Assembly (NCBI GenBank): GCA_041392805.1
Contig: JAWKLJ010000002.1
Location: 449,001 to 513,000, forward strand
DNA length: 64,000 nucleotides
Origin: Saprospiraceae bacterium
GTDB lineage: Bacteria > Bacteroidota > Bacteroidia > Chitinophagales > Saprospiraceae
Direction of reading: 5' to 3'
The position numbers and the translations under genes were made by a program. Position 1 is the stretch's first letter. The number at the start of each line of letters is the position of its first letter. The notes under the pieces were generated by a model, which saw nothing but the letters and a program-made list of their open reading frames with translations, was not told the origin of the DNA and searched no databases. This document shows, piece after piece, positions 25,400-34,427 of the stretch.

Positions 25400-27310
25400 T
25401 TAATTCATAGGATTATATCGCTGGATAGCCGCATCAATAATCGCTTCCAACATTTGACCATAATCAATGCCGCCAAAGCTACTCATTTTGGCCAGGTGCC
25501 CATCCCAACACCAGCCTGGATTGGGATTTACTTCCAGCAATTTGGGTTCTCCTTCGCTATTTAAGCGCCAATCAAAGCGGCAGTAGTCTTTGCAATCCAG
25601 TCGTTCAAATAATTTCAAACTATGGTTTATCAATTCTTGTTCCGTAGCAAGGGGAATAGATGCACGGATAGACTTGAGGGTTTGCATATAAGGAGAGTCG
25701 ACCAACCATTTGGCTTCGTAACCGCATATCTTAGGTAGGTTCTCTGGCAATTCAGAGAAATCCTCTTCGATGATCGGAAGGAGGGTATAGTTGCTCATGT
25801 TACCAATCACACCAAAGGACAATTCTGCGCCTGTTAAAAACGCTTCCACCAAGATGGGTTTGCCATATCCAAATTGGGCCCTGATTTTTTGAATGGCATT
25901 CGTCAATTCTTCAATCGTATAAGCTACATTTTCCTGGGTGATACCAAAGCTGGAGTCACCAAAATTCGGTTTTGCAATGACGGGAAAAGGGATGTTGAGT
26001 TCAAAGAGATTCTCATCTGCGGTGATGACAAAGGCATCAGCAACAGGTACGCCGATTTCGGTAGCGATGCCCCTGATCAAGGATTTGTCATAACAATATG
26101 CCAGGGTTTGAGGGTTGGAGCCGGTATAAGGCAGTTTCATAATTTCTAGCAGTGCAGGAATGTGCAATTCTTTGACCGCTTCATTATTAAAACCCTCATC
26201 GCACAAATTAAAAACCAAATCTACCTTGCCGATCAATTTTTGTAAATCCCCAATCAAGGTATGGTGGTCACTATAATAGCTGAACTTATACTTCGTCGAT
26301 TTGCTCAAGGCTATCTTGAGTTTCTCGATGGTTTCAAAATCGTCAGAATCGAATTTTTCATCGGGTTTGATGATATCATTGATTGATGGGTCACCTAATA
26401 ATACCGCAACATGCATCAGATCTTTGCGGGTCTTTTTGGGCGTCCATTCTTTAGTAGCCTGACCTGTAAGGATAAACCTTTGCTCCATCATACCGAGATC
26501 CTGGTTCCTTATGGAGTCAGACCCGATGTTTCCATGAAAAGCCACTTCTTTGAAACCAACCTTTTCTACCAGTTCAGTCAATTCCTCCTTTGTATAAAGC
26601 CTTTCAGCATAAAACTGATCTACCAAGACGCCTTTTTCCGTATGGGTAATCACTTCTCGTGAAATCAACCGATGGTTATCGGCAGCAAGCGACCTTTCTC
26701 TACAGACAAAATGTTTTTTATCTATCCATTCCCAACTTCTTGAGGTATAGTGATCTCGTAAATGGGCGCCATCAGCAATGTCTAATAAGATTTTTCCTGC
26801 TGGTTTGAGTACCCTGAATATTTCCTTGAGAATTTTGATATCATCATCTAGGGTTTCAAAATAGCCAAAGCTATTACCCAGAATAGTGACTGCATCAAAA
26901 GTGTCGGTAGCATAAGGTAATTTTCTGGCATCTCCTTCCTTGAAATTAATGGATAAGCCTTTCTTTTGAGCAATGCTTTTTCCCCTTTGGATAAGGTACC
27001 TTGACCTATCGAGGCCGAAAAGCTTAAAGTTGCCCTTTGTACCCAGCTCAATGAGGTGTCTACCCTGCCCACAAGCTAAATCTAAAACGACATCCCCTTC
27101 CTTGAGCTGGAGGAGGCTTGAAAATAGCGCGACTTCCGATGCGGTAATGTTGTTATCTTCCACCACATCTGCATCGGTTTTGAGGTACATGGAGTTGAAA
27201 ATTCGCTTCCACCAGTCAGCATGCAAATGTTGCTCCAGGTTTTCAACGGGTCCCTTTGTTTTTGGGTTTTTTACTAAATTTTTTTTCCTTGCCAGGATGT
27301 CCGGTTTCAT
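25400..27310 (-). CDS. Fusion of SAM methyltransferase and D-Ala-D-Ala-ligase-type ATP-grasp ligase
   Basis: 636 residues from MKPDILARKKNL. Residues ~50-280 are a class I methyltransferase: VVLDLACGQGRHLIELG (about 74-90), FKLFGLDRSRYLI, DTFDAVTILGNSFGYF and FRVLKPAGKILLDI. Residues ~300-636 are a complete ATP-grasp ligase resembling Ddl: VAVLLGD, VFNLCDEGFNNEAVKELHIPALLE, PYTGSNPQTLAYCYDKSL, FPVIAKPNFGDSSFGI, ILVEAFLTGAELSFGVIG and DYCRFDWRL...LLEVNPNPGW with its Mg-binding residues. The joined enzyme could methylate and ligate one carboxylate or peptide substrate; that is inference. Cytoplasmic. The start at 27310 drops a non-conserved 26-residue extension. Confidence 0.85.
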   Translation of the reverse strand: MKPDILARKKNLVKNPKTKGPVENLEQHLHADWWKRIFNSMYLKTDADVVEDNNITASEVALFSSLLQLKEGDVVLDLACGQGRHLIELGTKGNFKLFGLDRSRYLIQRGKSIAQKKGLSINFKEGDARKLPYATDTFDAVTILGNSFGYFETLDDDIKILKEIFRVLKPAGKILLDIADGAHLRDHYTSRSWEWIDKKHFVCRERSLAADNHRLISREVITHTEKGVLVDQFYAERLYTKEELTELVEKVGFKEVAFHGNIGSDSIRNQDLGMMEQRFILTGQATKEWTPKKTRKDLMHVAVLLGDPSINDIIKPDEKFDSDDFETIEKLKIALSKSTKYKFSYYSDHHTLIGDLQKLIGKVDLVFNLCDEGFNNEAVKELHIPALLEIMKLPYTGSNPQTLAYCYDKSLIRGIATEIGVPVADAFVITADENLFELNIPFPVIAKPNFGDSSFGITQENVAYTIEELTNAIQKIRAQFGYGKPILVEAFLTGAELSFGVIGNMSNYTLLPIIEEDFSELPENLPKICGYEAKWLVDSPYMQTLKSIRASIPLATEQELINHSLKLFERLDCKDYCRFDWRLNSEGEPKLLEVNPNPGWCWDGHLAKMSSFGGIDYGQMLEAIIDAAIQRYNPMN

Positions 27311-27470
27311 TAAAATGTATGCTTGATTTGAATGAGATAATAAATAAGGTACGCTTAAATTGAAAAAAACGATACGAAAGTAGAGCAATTTTTAATTCCC
27401 TGCTGAAATTGCAGGTTTTTTCTCAATTAGTAGTTTTTCATCCGTCTCTTCTTCCCTCCTGACAATGTAA

Positions 27471-28436
27471 TTAAAGCTCCTCTGACCTGTCTGTTGCAAT
27501 AGCCGGTGCTAAGGAGAATTGAGAAATGGTATTCCTAAGCGCTTCAGTCAGGTTGAGATCAACAGCAGCCAAGGCTGGCTTTAGCTGCTCCACACTTCGT
27601 GCACCGATAATGGGCGCCGTGATCCCCGGATGTGCAGCTACCCAGGCAATGGCCAGGCTGACTGGGTTGTAATGGTTTGCTTTGGCGAAGGCTAAGAAAG
27701 ATTGGATGGCATGCTGGTTGCTTTCCTCCTCATAGCGTTTTTGGTACATGGTATTGGTATTGAACCGTCCCTCGGTCGGTTGCTGTTGAACATATTTGCC
27801 AGTCAGTAAACCGCCGGCGAGCGGACTATATGGAAAGACCCCCAAGCCTTCACTCAAGGCCATTGGCAAAATTTCGGACTCACATTGGCGCTTGAGCAGG
27901 TTGTACATGGGTTGCAGACAAGCGATGGGAGCGTAGTTGAATTGTTGGGTAATAGCAATGGCTTTCATTACTTGCCAGGCCGCAAAATTGCTGATGCCCA
28001 AGTAGAGAACCTTCCCCTGCCGTACAAAATCATTGAGCGTGGATAAGGTCTCTTCTAAAGGCGTTTCTTCGTCAAAATGATGAAGGTAGAATAGGTCAAT
28101 ATAATCTGTTTGCAAGTTTTTTAGGCTGTATTCCAGCGATTTCGTTAAGTGAAATCGACTCAGACCCCTGCCGTTGATGTCTTGCGTGAGGGGAAAATAA
28201 GCTTTGGAGGTAATGATTACTTCATCCCTATGATCCTTAATCAAGCGACCCAGAATGCGCTCTGATTCGCCATTGGCATAACCATTGGCACAATCAAAAA
28301 AGTTAATCCCTTTGTCACGGCACAAGCCGTAAATGTCTTTACTGACCGCCTCATCGGCTGCATCGCCAAAGGTCATGGTTCCCAGGCAAAGAGCGGACAC
28401 TTTTAAGCCCGAACGGCCTATGTTTTTATACTCCAT
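27471..28436 (-). CDS. Aldo/keto reductase
   Basis: 321 residues, full-length AKR TIM barrel. Visible are the N-terminal LKVSALCLGTMTFGDA, FFDCANGYANGESERILG with the catalytic Asp and Tyr, VIITSKAYF with the catalytic Lys, YIDLFYLHHFDEETPLEETL with the active-site His, and GVFPYSPLAGGLLTGKY and TAPIIGARSVEQL for NADPH binding. It belongs to the YajO/Tas-like group. It reduces aldehydes or ketones with NADPH, substrate unknown. Cytoplasmic. It lies 160 bp beyond the fusion gene start, and a perfect hairpin (28502-28562) lies upstream of it. Confidence 0.9.
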   Translation of the reverse strand: MEYKNIGRSGLKVSALCLGTMTFGDAADEAVSKDIYGLCRDKGINFFDCANGYANGESERILGRLIKDHRDEVIITSKAYFPLTQDINGRGLSRFHLTKSLEYSLKNLQTDYIDLFYLHHFDEETPLEETLSTLNDFVRQGKVLYLGISNFAAWQVMKAIAITQQFNYAPIACLQPMYNLLKRQCESEILPMALSEGLGVFPYSPLAGGLLTGKYVQQQPTEGRFNTNTMYQKRYEEESNQHAIQSFLAFAKANHYNPVSLAIAWVAAHPGITAPIIGARSVEQLKPALAAVDLNLTEALRNTISQFSLAPAIATDRSEEL

Positions 28437-28486
28437 GTTTTTTGGATTGGTTTATATGGTCCAATATAGTAAAATGAAACCCTTCA

Positions 28487-28584
28487 TTGACAAATCTCGT
28501 GGGCAATCCTAAAAAGAAAGCAAAAACGACCCAAGGAAGTGTGCTTTCTTTTTAGGATTGCCTTTAGATCACGAAATTTGTCAA
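28487..28584. repeat. 98-bp palindrome with a perfect 21-bp stem
   Basis: The outer arms are TTGACAAATCTCGTG and CACGAAATTTGTCAA (13 of 15 paired), and the inner perfect arms are 28502-28522 and 28542-28562 (GGCAATCC...AAAGCA and its complement) around a 19-base loop. No poly-T tail follows on either strand. It may be a small mobile palindrome, or a regulatory or RNA-stabilising hairpin upstream of the aldo/keto reductase. Confidence 0.7.
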
Positions 28585-28625
28585 AGAACCAACGAAAATA
28601 ATAGCGCTAATGTCGCAGGCTATTT

Positions 28626-28791
28626 AGAGCATGTTTGGAGGTCGCTTTTGGAGGAGAAAAGTATTCATTTTATGCTGAAACGAGGCGTTTTTTGAAGAGC
28701 ATACCTGGAAGGTACGGTCAAAAAAAAACAACGAAGTGTCAGCGAAAAAGGGATGGTTTTCTACCCAAAGGGTGACCTCCAAACATGCTCT
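28626..28791. repeat. 166-bp element with 18-bp perfect inverted ends
   Basis: AGAGCATGTTTGGAGGTC at 28626-28643 and its exact complement at 28774-28791. The central ~130 bp is GAA/AAA-rich with weaker complementarity. The right end (28739-28791) is read as the last 17 codons plus the stop of the PQQ dehydrogenase. A solo 12-bp match to its end occurs at 15984. Confidence 0.75.
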
Positions 28792-30907
28792 TAGGCAAAC
28801 CAAACGCTATGATTGAGCCGCCGGGTTCTTCTTGGTCTCCTGTAACGGCGATCACGACCAGCTGCCGCCCATTACAGCGGTAAGTGGCCGGTGTGGCAAA
28901 GCCGCCGTTGGGTAGGGTTGTTTCCCAGAGCAGCGCGCCATTATTTTTATCGAAAGCCCGGAATTTCTTGTCTTGGGTGGCGGCGATGAAAACGAGTCCG
29001 CCGGCCGTTACAATAGGGCCGCCCCAATTTTCAGTGCCTGTTTCGGGCTCGCCCGCTTTTTGCCTCTCCGGATCGTTACCTAGCGGGATCTGCCAGGTGT
29101 ATTCGCCTGTGTTTAGGTCTAGCGCATGTAGCGTACCCCAGGGTGCTTTGATGGCTGGGTAACCGGCTGGATCCCGAAAGTAACCGTAGGCAGTAATATT
29201 GCGGTAGCCACTGGGTGATTCCTTTTGCTGGTCGGCAGCCCCACTCGATTTCTTTTCTTCCAATTCAAAGAGGAAAGCGATGATCGCTTCTTCCTGTGCT
29301 TGACTGAGGTGGGAATAGGCCGGCATCCGGCCGCCACCGGATCTTATTTTGGCAATTGCCTCCCCTTGGTTCATGCGCAACGATAAGCCGCGTAGCGAAG
29401 GATACGTTGGGGCCTGTCCACTTCGATTACCGCCGTGGCAGATGGCGCAATTATTTAAGTAGTAACGTTCTCCTCTGACATAGAGGCTTTGGTCCCGGCT
29501 TTGCTCCTCCAGCGATTCTTTCTGCAAGGTGATGATCTCTGGCGATTCATTGGCATTGAAAAAGAGGCGCCCGGAATTTGGGTCAAAGGCTGACCCACCC
29601 CATTCTGATCCCCCCCGCGTACCTGGGATCATCAAGGTGCCCCTCGGATCTGGCGGGGTGAAGAGCCCTTCAGATCGCAATTCCTTTAGCCTATTCAGGA
29701 CGGCCAGATGCGCTTCCTCAGAGGCATCAGTGAGGTCGGCCTCCGTTATACCCTGACGAACGTAGGGTGCTGGTTTGGTGGGAAAGGGCTGGGTGGGCCA
29801 GACTTCTTCGCCAGGAACCCTGGAAGCTGGTACGGGCCGCTCTTCGATAGGAAAAAGCGAGACGCCACTTTCCCGATCGAAAAGATAAAGAAATCCTGTT
29901 TTGGAAGTTAAGGAAACCGCATCGATCTTCCGTCCATTGCGTTCGACGGTCACCAAAGTGGGAGGTGCCGGCAGATCATAATCCCACAGGTCGTGATGCA
30001 CCGTTTGAAAATGCCAGCGGAGCTTGCCAGTGCGGGCATCGAGGGCGATTAGTGAATTGCCATACAAATTTTGACCTTTACGGTCTGCACCATAAAAATC
30101 GTAGGTGGGTGACCCCAGGGGGATATAGACCATGCCCCGTTTTTCATCCAGGCTCATGCCGCCCCAATTATTAGCACCGCCCGTATATTTCCAGGCATCG
30201 GGAGGCCAGGTTTCGTAGCCAGGCTCTCCGGGCTGAGGAATGGTATGGAATATCCAACCCAGCCTGCCGGTCCGCACATCGTAGGCTCGGATATGTCCTG
30301 GTGCTGCGCCATAAGACTCGGACACCTCCGAACCCAGGATCAAAAGATCTTCAAAGACGATACCTGGAGAGGTTGGTTTGACCCAGACGGAGTCCGGATT
30401 AACCCCCAACCCTTCATTCAAATTGATCCGCCCATTGTTGCCAAAGGTCGGAATAGGCTGCCCCGTCTTGGCATTTATCGCAAAAAGGAAATTTTCGGCA
30501 GTGAAGAGAATACGCTCTTCTGTGTCGTCTCGCCAATAGGCCACGCCACGCTTCATTCCGCCGCCGCGACCCCCATCGAAGGGATCAAAAGACCAGCGTT
30601 TTTCCCCCGTACAGGCATCGATAGCATATAGCCAGCTACGCGAAGAGGTGGCGTAAAGGACATCATCAATAATAATTGGATTACATTCGTACTTGCCGTA
30701 TGTTGTGCCTGCTGGCACATCGTCGTGTCGGTAGGTCCAGGCTACTTCCAATTGAGCGACATTATCACGGTTAATCTGATCCAGGCTCGAATAGCTGGTG
30801 CTTCCCGCATCGCTTTTGTATACGGGCCAGGAATCTTGTAAATATTCCTCTTGGCCACAGGCGACAGCCAAAAGGAGGAGCAAAAAGAAATGGATACTGC
30901 GATGCAT
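28739..30907 (-). CDS. PQQ-dependent dehydrogenase with cytochrome c domain (lipoprotein)
   Basis: 722 residues. A lipobox LAVAC (Cys17) anchors it to a membrane. The eight-bladed quinoprotein propeller is seen in LYAIDACTGEKRWSFDP, LFAINAKTGQPI, RAYDVRTGRLGWIFHT, LIALDARTGKLRWHFQ, and a c-type heme site C487-x2-C490-H491 (NNCAICHGGN) is inserted in the propeller, as in glucose/polyol dehydrogenases of this class. It oxidises alcohols or sugars in the periplasm and passes electrons to the heme. The C-terminal 17 residues (SMFGGHPLGRKPSLFR) come from the 28626 repeat, so the native C-terminus has been replaced. The start is 3 bp after the sulfatase stop, so the two are probably translationally coupled. 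Confidence 0.85.
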   Translation of the reverse strand: MHRSIHFFLLLLLAVACGQEEYLQDSWPVYKSDAGSTSYSSLDQINRDNVAQLEVAWTYRHDDVPAGTTYGKYECNPIIIDDVLYATSSRSWLYAIDACTGEKRWSFDPFDGGRGGGMKRGVAYWRDDTEERILFTAENFLFAINAKTGQPIPTFGNNGRINLNEGLGVNPDSVWVKPTSPGIVFEDLLILGSEVSESYGAAPGHIRAYDVRTGRLGWIFHTIPQPGEPGYETWPPDAWKYTGGANNWGGMSLDEKRGMVYIPLGSPTYDFYGADRKGQNLYGNSLIALDARTGKLRWHFQTVHHDLWDYDLPAPPTLVTVERNGRKIDAVSLTSKTGFLYLFDRESGVSLFPIEERPVPASRVPGEEVWPTQPFPTKPAPYVRQGITEADLTDASEEAHLAVLNRLKELRSEGLFTPPDPRGTLMIPGTRGGSEWGGSAFDPNSGRLFFNANESPEIITLQKESLEEQSRDQSLYVRGERYYLNNCAICHGGNRSGQAPTYPSLRGLSLRMNQGEAIAKIRSGGGRMPAYSHLSQAQEEAIIAFLFELEEKKSSGAADQQKESPSGYRNITAYGYFRDPAGYPAIKAPWGTLHALDLNTGEYTWQIPLGNDPERQKAGEPETGTENWGGPIVTAGGLVFIAATQDKKFRAFDKNNGALLWETTLPNGGFATPATYRCNGRQLVVIAVTGDQEEPGGSIIAFGLPKSMFGGHPLGRKPSLFR

Positions 30908-30910
30908 AGG

Positions 30911-32359
30911 TTATTCCTTTACCGTCCAAATGAAAGAGCCATCTAACAAATCGAGGTAGTTGTTTTGTAGCTTCTTTTTAAGTTTCGCCTTTTTTTGAGC
31001 GTGGCCTGTCAAGAGATTGCGGGCTTCGCCAATATCCGTGGAAATGTCGTAAACTTCAAAATCGACGAGTTTGGCTGCTTTGATTTCGGCAATGTTTTGG
31101 TCATTGAGGTTTTGGTATTTCTTCTCCAGATCCAATTTCGCCAAAACTTTCCATTTGCCATCCCGCATGGCCACTCGGTGTTCATTCAGTGCATTGTAGT
31201 AAGCCCAGATCAGCGGCTTTTTGCGGCTTATTTTTTTGTTGTTTAAAGCGGGTAAAAAGCTGGTGCCGTCTAATTGGAGCGTTTCCGGTACTTGTGCACC
31301 CGCTAATTGGCAAAAACTGGGCAAAAAATCCAAGGCGGAGACGACCTGGTCTGCGGTTTGTCCAGCTTTGATGCCCTGGGGCCAGCGCATAATGCCCGCC
31401 ACCCGAAAACCAGCATCGGTTGTCCATAGCTTCATCCCGCGTAGGGGCGTTGCCCTGCCATAGGAGTAACTGGCGGCTGGGTAACGATCGAGGGTCTCTG
31501 GACCGTTGTCGGCGGTGAAAACGACGAGGGTGTTCTCATCCAGGGAAAGCCGTTTCAGGGCGTCTAAAAATTTGCCGACGGCTATGTCTACATTTTCGAC
31601 ATTGGCAAAAAAAGTGGCTTCTTTTTCATTTTTGGCGACATTCCGGTAGCGGTCTACGATTTCCGCCGGAGACGCAACGGGCTCGTGTGGCTCGTGAAAG
31701 GCCAGGTACAAGAAAAAAGGTTGCCCTGGCTTTTCCTTCGTTTGTTTTTCCAGCCATTGAATGCCTTCCTGGGCCACGATTTGGCAGCTATAGCCTTCCA
31801 CCTCGCCAATGGCCTGACCATTTCTGACAAAATTTTGCGGGTTTTGGTGGGAGGGCGCCGCATTGTTTTGGGTGGCCAGCCAGTGGTCAAACCCTGCCTC
31901 GCCAGGCTGCGGCTGCACTCCTGAATTGAATAGGGAATTGCAGTGCCATTTGCCTGCCATCGCAGTGGCATAACCCGCTTTTTTCAAGAGAAGCGGAATG
32001 GTGGTTTCCTCTCGGCGCATATGCACTTGCTCCCGGGCATCTGGTTTCGCCTCCGCAGCTGGCGGAATCCAATCGAAAACCCCAGCCCGATTGGGACTGC
32101 GTCCCGTTAATAGCCCCACGCGGGACGGTGAGCAGACCGGTGCGGCAGAATAAAAATTGGTGAAGCGAATGCCCTCAGCGCTCATCTGATCCAGGTTGGG
32201 GCTTTTGATATAGGGGTGGCCATAAACAGCCAGGTCGCCATACCCGAGGTCGTCACAAAGAATGACCACAATATTAGGGCGACTATTCTGGGCAAGTAGC
32301 TCACTGCTGGTGGAAAAGATAGCAAGCAGCAAAAAAAATAAAAATGGTAGGTTCTTCAT
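30911..32359 (-). CDS. Secreted type I sulfatase
   Basis: 482 residues with a signal peptide (FLFFLLLAIFSTSSELLAQ). RPNIVVILCDDLGYGDLAVYGHP carries the metal-binding Asp pair; Cys76 in C-S-P-S-R (76-80) is the formylglycine residue that must be converted by a maturating enzyme; TGRSP and VVFTADNGPET complete the active site. It hydrolyses sulfate esters of sugars or polyols in the periplasm. The downstream PQQ dehydrogenase starts 3 bp after its stop, suggesting that one releases the substrate of the other; that is inference. No sulfatase-maturating enzyme is seen in the window. Confidence 0.9.
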   Translation of the reverse strand: MKNLPFLFFLLLAIFSTSSELLAQNSRPNIVVILCDDLGYGDLAVYGHPYIKSPNLDQMSAEGIRFTNFYSAAPVCSPSRVGLLTGRSPNRAGVFDWIPPAAEAKPDAREQVHMRREETTIPLLLKKAGYATAMAGKWHCNSLFNSGVQPQPGEAGFDHWLATQNNAAPSHQNPQNFVRNGQAIGEVEGYSCQIVAQEGIQWLEKQTKEKPGQPFFLYLAFHEPHEPVASPAEIVDRYRNVAKNEKEATFFANVENVDIAVGKFLDALKRLSLDENTLVVFTADNGPETLDRYPAASYSYGRATPLRGMKLWTTDAGFRVAGIMRWPQGIKAGQTADQVVSALDFLPSFCQLAGAQVPETLQLDGTSFLPALNNKKISRKKPLIWAYYNALNEHRVAMRDGKWKVLAKLDLEKKYQNLNDQNIAEIKAAKLVDFEVYDISTDIGEARNLLTGHAQKKAKLKKKLQNNYLDLLDGSFIWTVKE

Positions 32360-32434
32360 GGAAATGGTTTGTCGGTTTGTTTACAGGCAAGTTACTAAAA
32401 AGTAAATTTGCTGAAAAGAGATAATCAGTAGTTA

Positions 32435-32465
32435 TTGACACATAGGTCAAAAAGCACTAAATTTG
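32435..32465 (+). promoter_or_regulatory. Candidate promoter TTG-N20-TAAATTTG
   Basis: TTG at 32435-32437 and an exact TAnnTTTG box, TAAATTTG, at 32458-32465, spaced by 20 bases. Predicted transcription starts about 32471. This favours the downstream ATG at 32537 over the long ORF start at 32435, which would lie inside the promoter. Confidence 0.5.
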
Positions 32466-32536
32466 GAGGGCAAAATACCGTTTCGACTTTCAAACATGTG
32501 TTCAATCTTATAAAGTTGGTTATTAACAGACCTCAG

Positions 32537-33133
32537 ATGACTAAATCATTAATTCTATTTTCAATGTTGGGAGCTTGTTTAATTAGCTTTCAAGTGGAAT
32601 CCTCTTATCCAACGACCTCCAATTATAAATCTTTTGTGGAACAACATTACGCTGGTAGTGTTAAAGAATTTGAAACCCAAATAAATTCTACCATACGTTA
32701 TCCAGCGATGTCGAGGCATCGTTGTGAAATTGGGGAAGCAATTGTTGAAATTAAAATAGCGGATAGCAAGGTTAAGCAAATTACTTTTAATAACCGCTTA
32801 CCAAAATTATTGGAGGAGCAAATTACTCAAACCATAATGTCTACTAATGGGCAATGGAAGCCTAGCGCTTCAGGTGAAGTTTTAGAAATGAGCTTTGGTT
32901 TTCAATTAGGTTTTGAAATCCTAATAGGCGGCGATTTTAAAGTGCAAGCCATTCCGTTATCAGGGAGTACTTCCTGCGAAGCCACTGAGGAAATAGAGGC
33001 TAGTGTCAAAAAGTGGATGGCCAAAAAGAAGTACCAAAAAGCACTAGCAAATTGCGAAAAACTATTGAGCCGTTATCCCCGTAATAAAGAATATCTGCTC
33101 TGGTATGATAAGTTACAAGCTGAGCTGAATTAG
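32537..33133 (+). CDS. Exported small protein with TonB C-terminal-like domain
   Basis: 198 residues from MTKSLILFSML, with a hydrophobic N-terminus (to ~18) as signal or anchor. Residues ~40-125 (FETQINSTIRYPAMSRHRCEIGEAIVEIKI, LPKLLEEQITQTIMSTNGQWKP) resemble the TonB C-terminal energy-transducer fold (YPxxAR...GxxxVxFxI). The last ~45 residues look like one TPR-type helix pair (KKWMAKKKYQKALANCEKLLSRYPRNKEYLLWYDKLQ). Function unknown. It is divergent from the sulfatase. Confidence 0.6.
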   Translation: MTKSLILFSMLGACLISFQVESSYPTTSNYKSFVEQHYAGSVKEFETQINSTIRYPAMSRHRCEIGEAIVEIKIADSKVKQITFNNRLPKLLEEQITQTIMSTNGQWKPSASGEVLEMSFGFQLGFEILIGGDFKVQAIPLSGSTSCEATEEIEASVKKWMAKKKYQKALANCEKLLSRYPRNKEYLLWYDKLQAELN

Positions 33134-33165
33134 GCCAGGCATATAATTTTCAGTTGCCATTATAT

Positions 33166-34317
33166 TTATCTTGGCAATAGCAGTTTCAATAGTGTTTTTT
33201 TAACCTCCTCATCATACCCCTCTATCACCTTAAGGACCGTCCCCTCGGCGTCAATTAAAGCAAAGGAGGGTGCAAAGTAAAGAGAGAAACTTTCAATCAT
33301 ATGGCTCTCCTGTCCAAAAGCGGTAAAGGGGAAATTCTTTTTTGCCAAATATTTTTTCAAAACAGAACCCTTATTTTGGAAACTGCTGTAGTAAATATTG
33401 ATGTCAGGGTTAAAATGGTAGCCTTCCTTTTGCCAATCTTTTAAGGCGATTTCACAAGGTGCACAACCGATGAAGGAAAACAGGATTAAACTTAATTTTC
33501 CTGGAGTCCCATAAATAGCGGTTTCCTGGCCGTTTATATCGATGAAGGTTTTGGCCGCCACCTTTTCTCCTACTTTAATGGGGGTCCATTCGAAGGCTTC
33601 AAATTCATCTTCCGACTTAATGTTGGTATAGTCCAGTAGTTTTAAGCGCTCCAATGTTTTTAGATTAAAGGAGGTATTTTCATAATGGTAGTTGCTAAAA
33701 TAATGATTAGCTATTTGTAGGGTATCTTCGCTACTGATAATGATGTCCTGTATCTGGTGAATATTGCCCGCCTCGGCAGCGATGTAATACAATCGTTGAT
33801 ACCTGATGATCTGGCTGCTATCCGACATGGATTTTCTTTGGGTTTCCTTTTTATAAATATAGCTTCTTTTGTGGTTGATCATCGTCTCAAAAACGCTATC
33901 AAAATCAGAAAAAGCGGGAACCTGCATCGGATTAACCGCAAAAAAAGACAGATTGGAAAAATAGTTTGGATCATCTTTAATCTCCTCTTCCTCAAAACTT
34001 ACCCTTATCTTTTCTGCATGCTTGAATTTTTCATAATGGAAACCATCAAATAGGTGTTCTTCCTTTCCCGTAAGAGCGTGTATTCCGAAGCCGTGGTAAC
34101 TGCTATCTGTTTTGAAATAAACGATACTGGCAGTATCTGCATAATGCGTTTCGTTAAAAATATTATCCGTTTCATTGATGTAATCATAACTGATTACCTG
34201 GCTATCTTTTTGCTTTTGAAGGGCTTTGAGGAGCGTTTTTTCAGCGGAATTGGTCGCACAGGATGCTAAATAGGAAGCGGTGATAAGTAAAAGGAATAGC
34301 TTAGAAAATTTCGTCAT
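33166..34317 (-). CDS. Lipoprotein with thioredoxin-like (TlpA-type) C-terminal domain
   Basis: 383 residues. The lipobox LASC places the lipid-modified Cys at 20. The N-terminal ~240 residues are a beta-rich region of no recognised family. From about 245 a thioredoxin fold follows: AKTFIDINGQETAIYGTPGKLSLILFSFIGC, with the CAPC active site at Cys285-Cys288, and LIDAEGTVLKVIEGY. It probably acts as a periplasmic thiol oxidoreductase. Divergent from the downstream-oriented beta-lactamase-like gene; a hairpin (34390-34422) follows that gene. Confidence 0.75.
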   Translation of the reverse strand: MTKFSKLFLLLITASYLASCATNSAEKTLLKALQKQKDSQVISYDYINETDNIFNETHYADTASIVYFKTDSSYHGFGIHALTGKEEHLFDGFHYEKFKHAEKIRVSFEEEEIKDDPNYFSNLSFFAVNPMQVPAFSDFDSVFETMINHKRSYIYKKETQRKSMSDSSQIIRYQRLYYIAAEAGNIHQIQDIIISSEDTLQIANHYFSNYHYENTSFNLKTLERLKLLDYTNIKSEDEFEAFEWTPIKVGEKVAAKTFIDINGQETAIYGTPGKLSLILFSFIGCAPCEIALKDWQKEGYHFNPDINIYYSSFQNKGSVLKKYLAKKNFPFTAFGQESHMIESFSLYFAPSFALIDAEGTVLKVIEGYDEEVKKTLLKLLLPR

Positions 34318-34389
34318 TTTATAGGATAGGTTTAGCTATAATAGACCAATATCTGTGCGCTTGGGTTGGTAATAAAGGTTTATATAGTA

Positions 34390-34422
34390 GTCCATGGCCC
34401 ATTGCGGCTATTGACCATGGAC
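34390..34422. terminator. Hairpin GTCCATGG/CCATGGAC
   Basis: An 8-bp perfect stem (34390-34397 and 34415-34422) 6 bases beyond the stop of the serine hydrolase on the minus strand. No U-run follows, so intrinsic termination is only possible. Confidence 0.3.
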
Positions 34423-34427
34423 CCTAA

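Noticed and set aside
28502..28562. Rho-independent terminator
   Set aside because: The stem is perfect but is not followed by a run of T on either strand.
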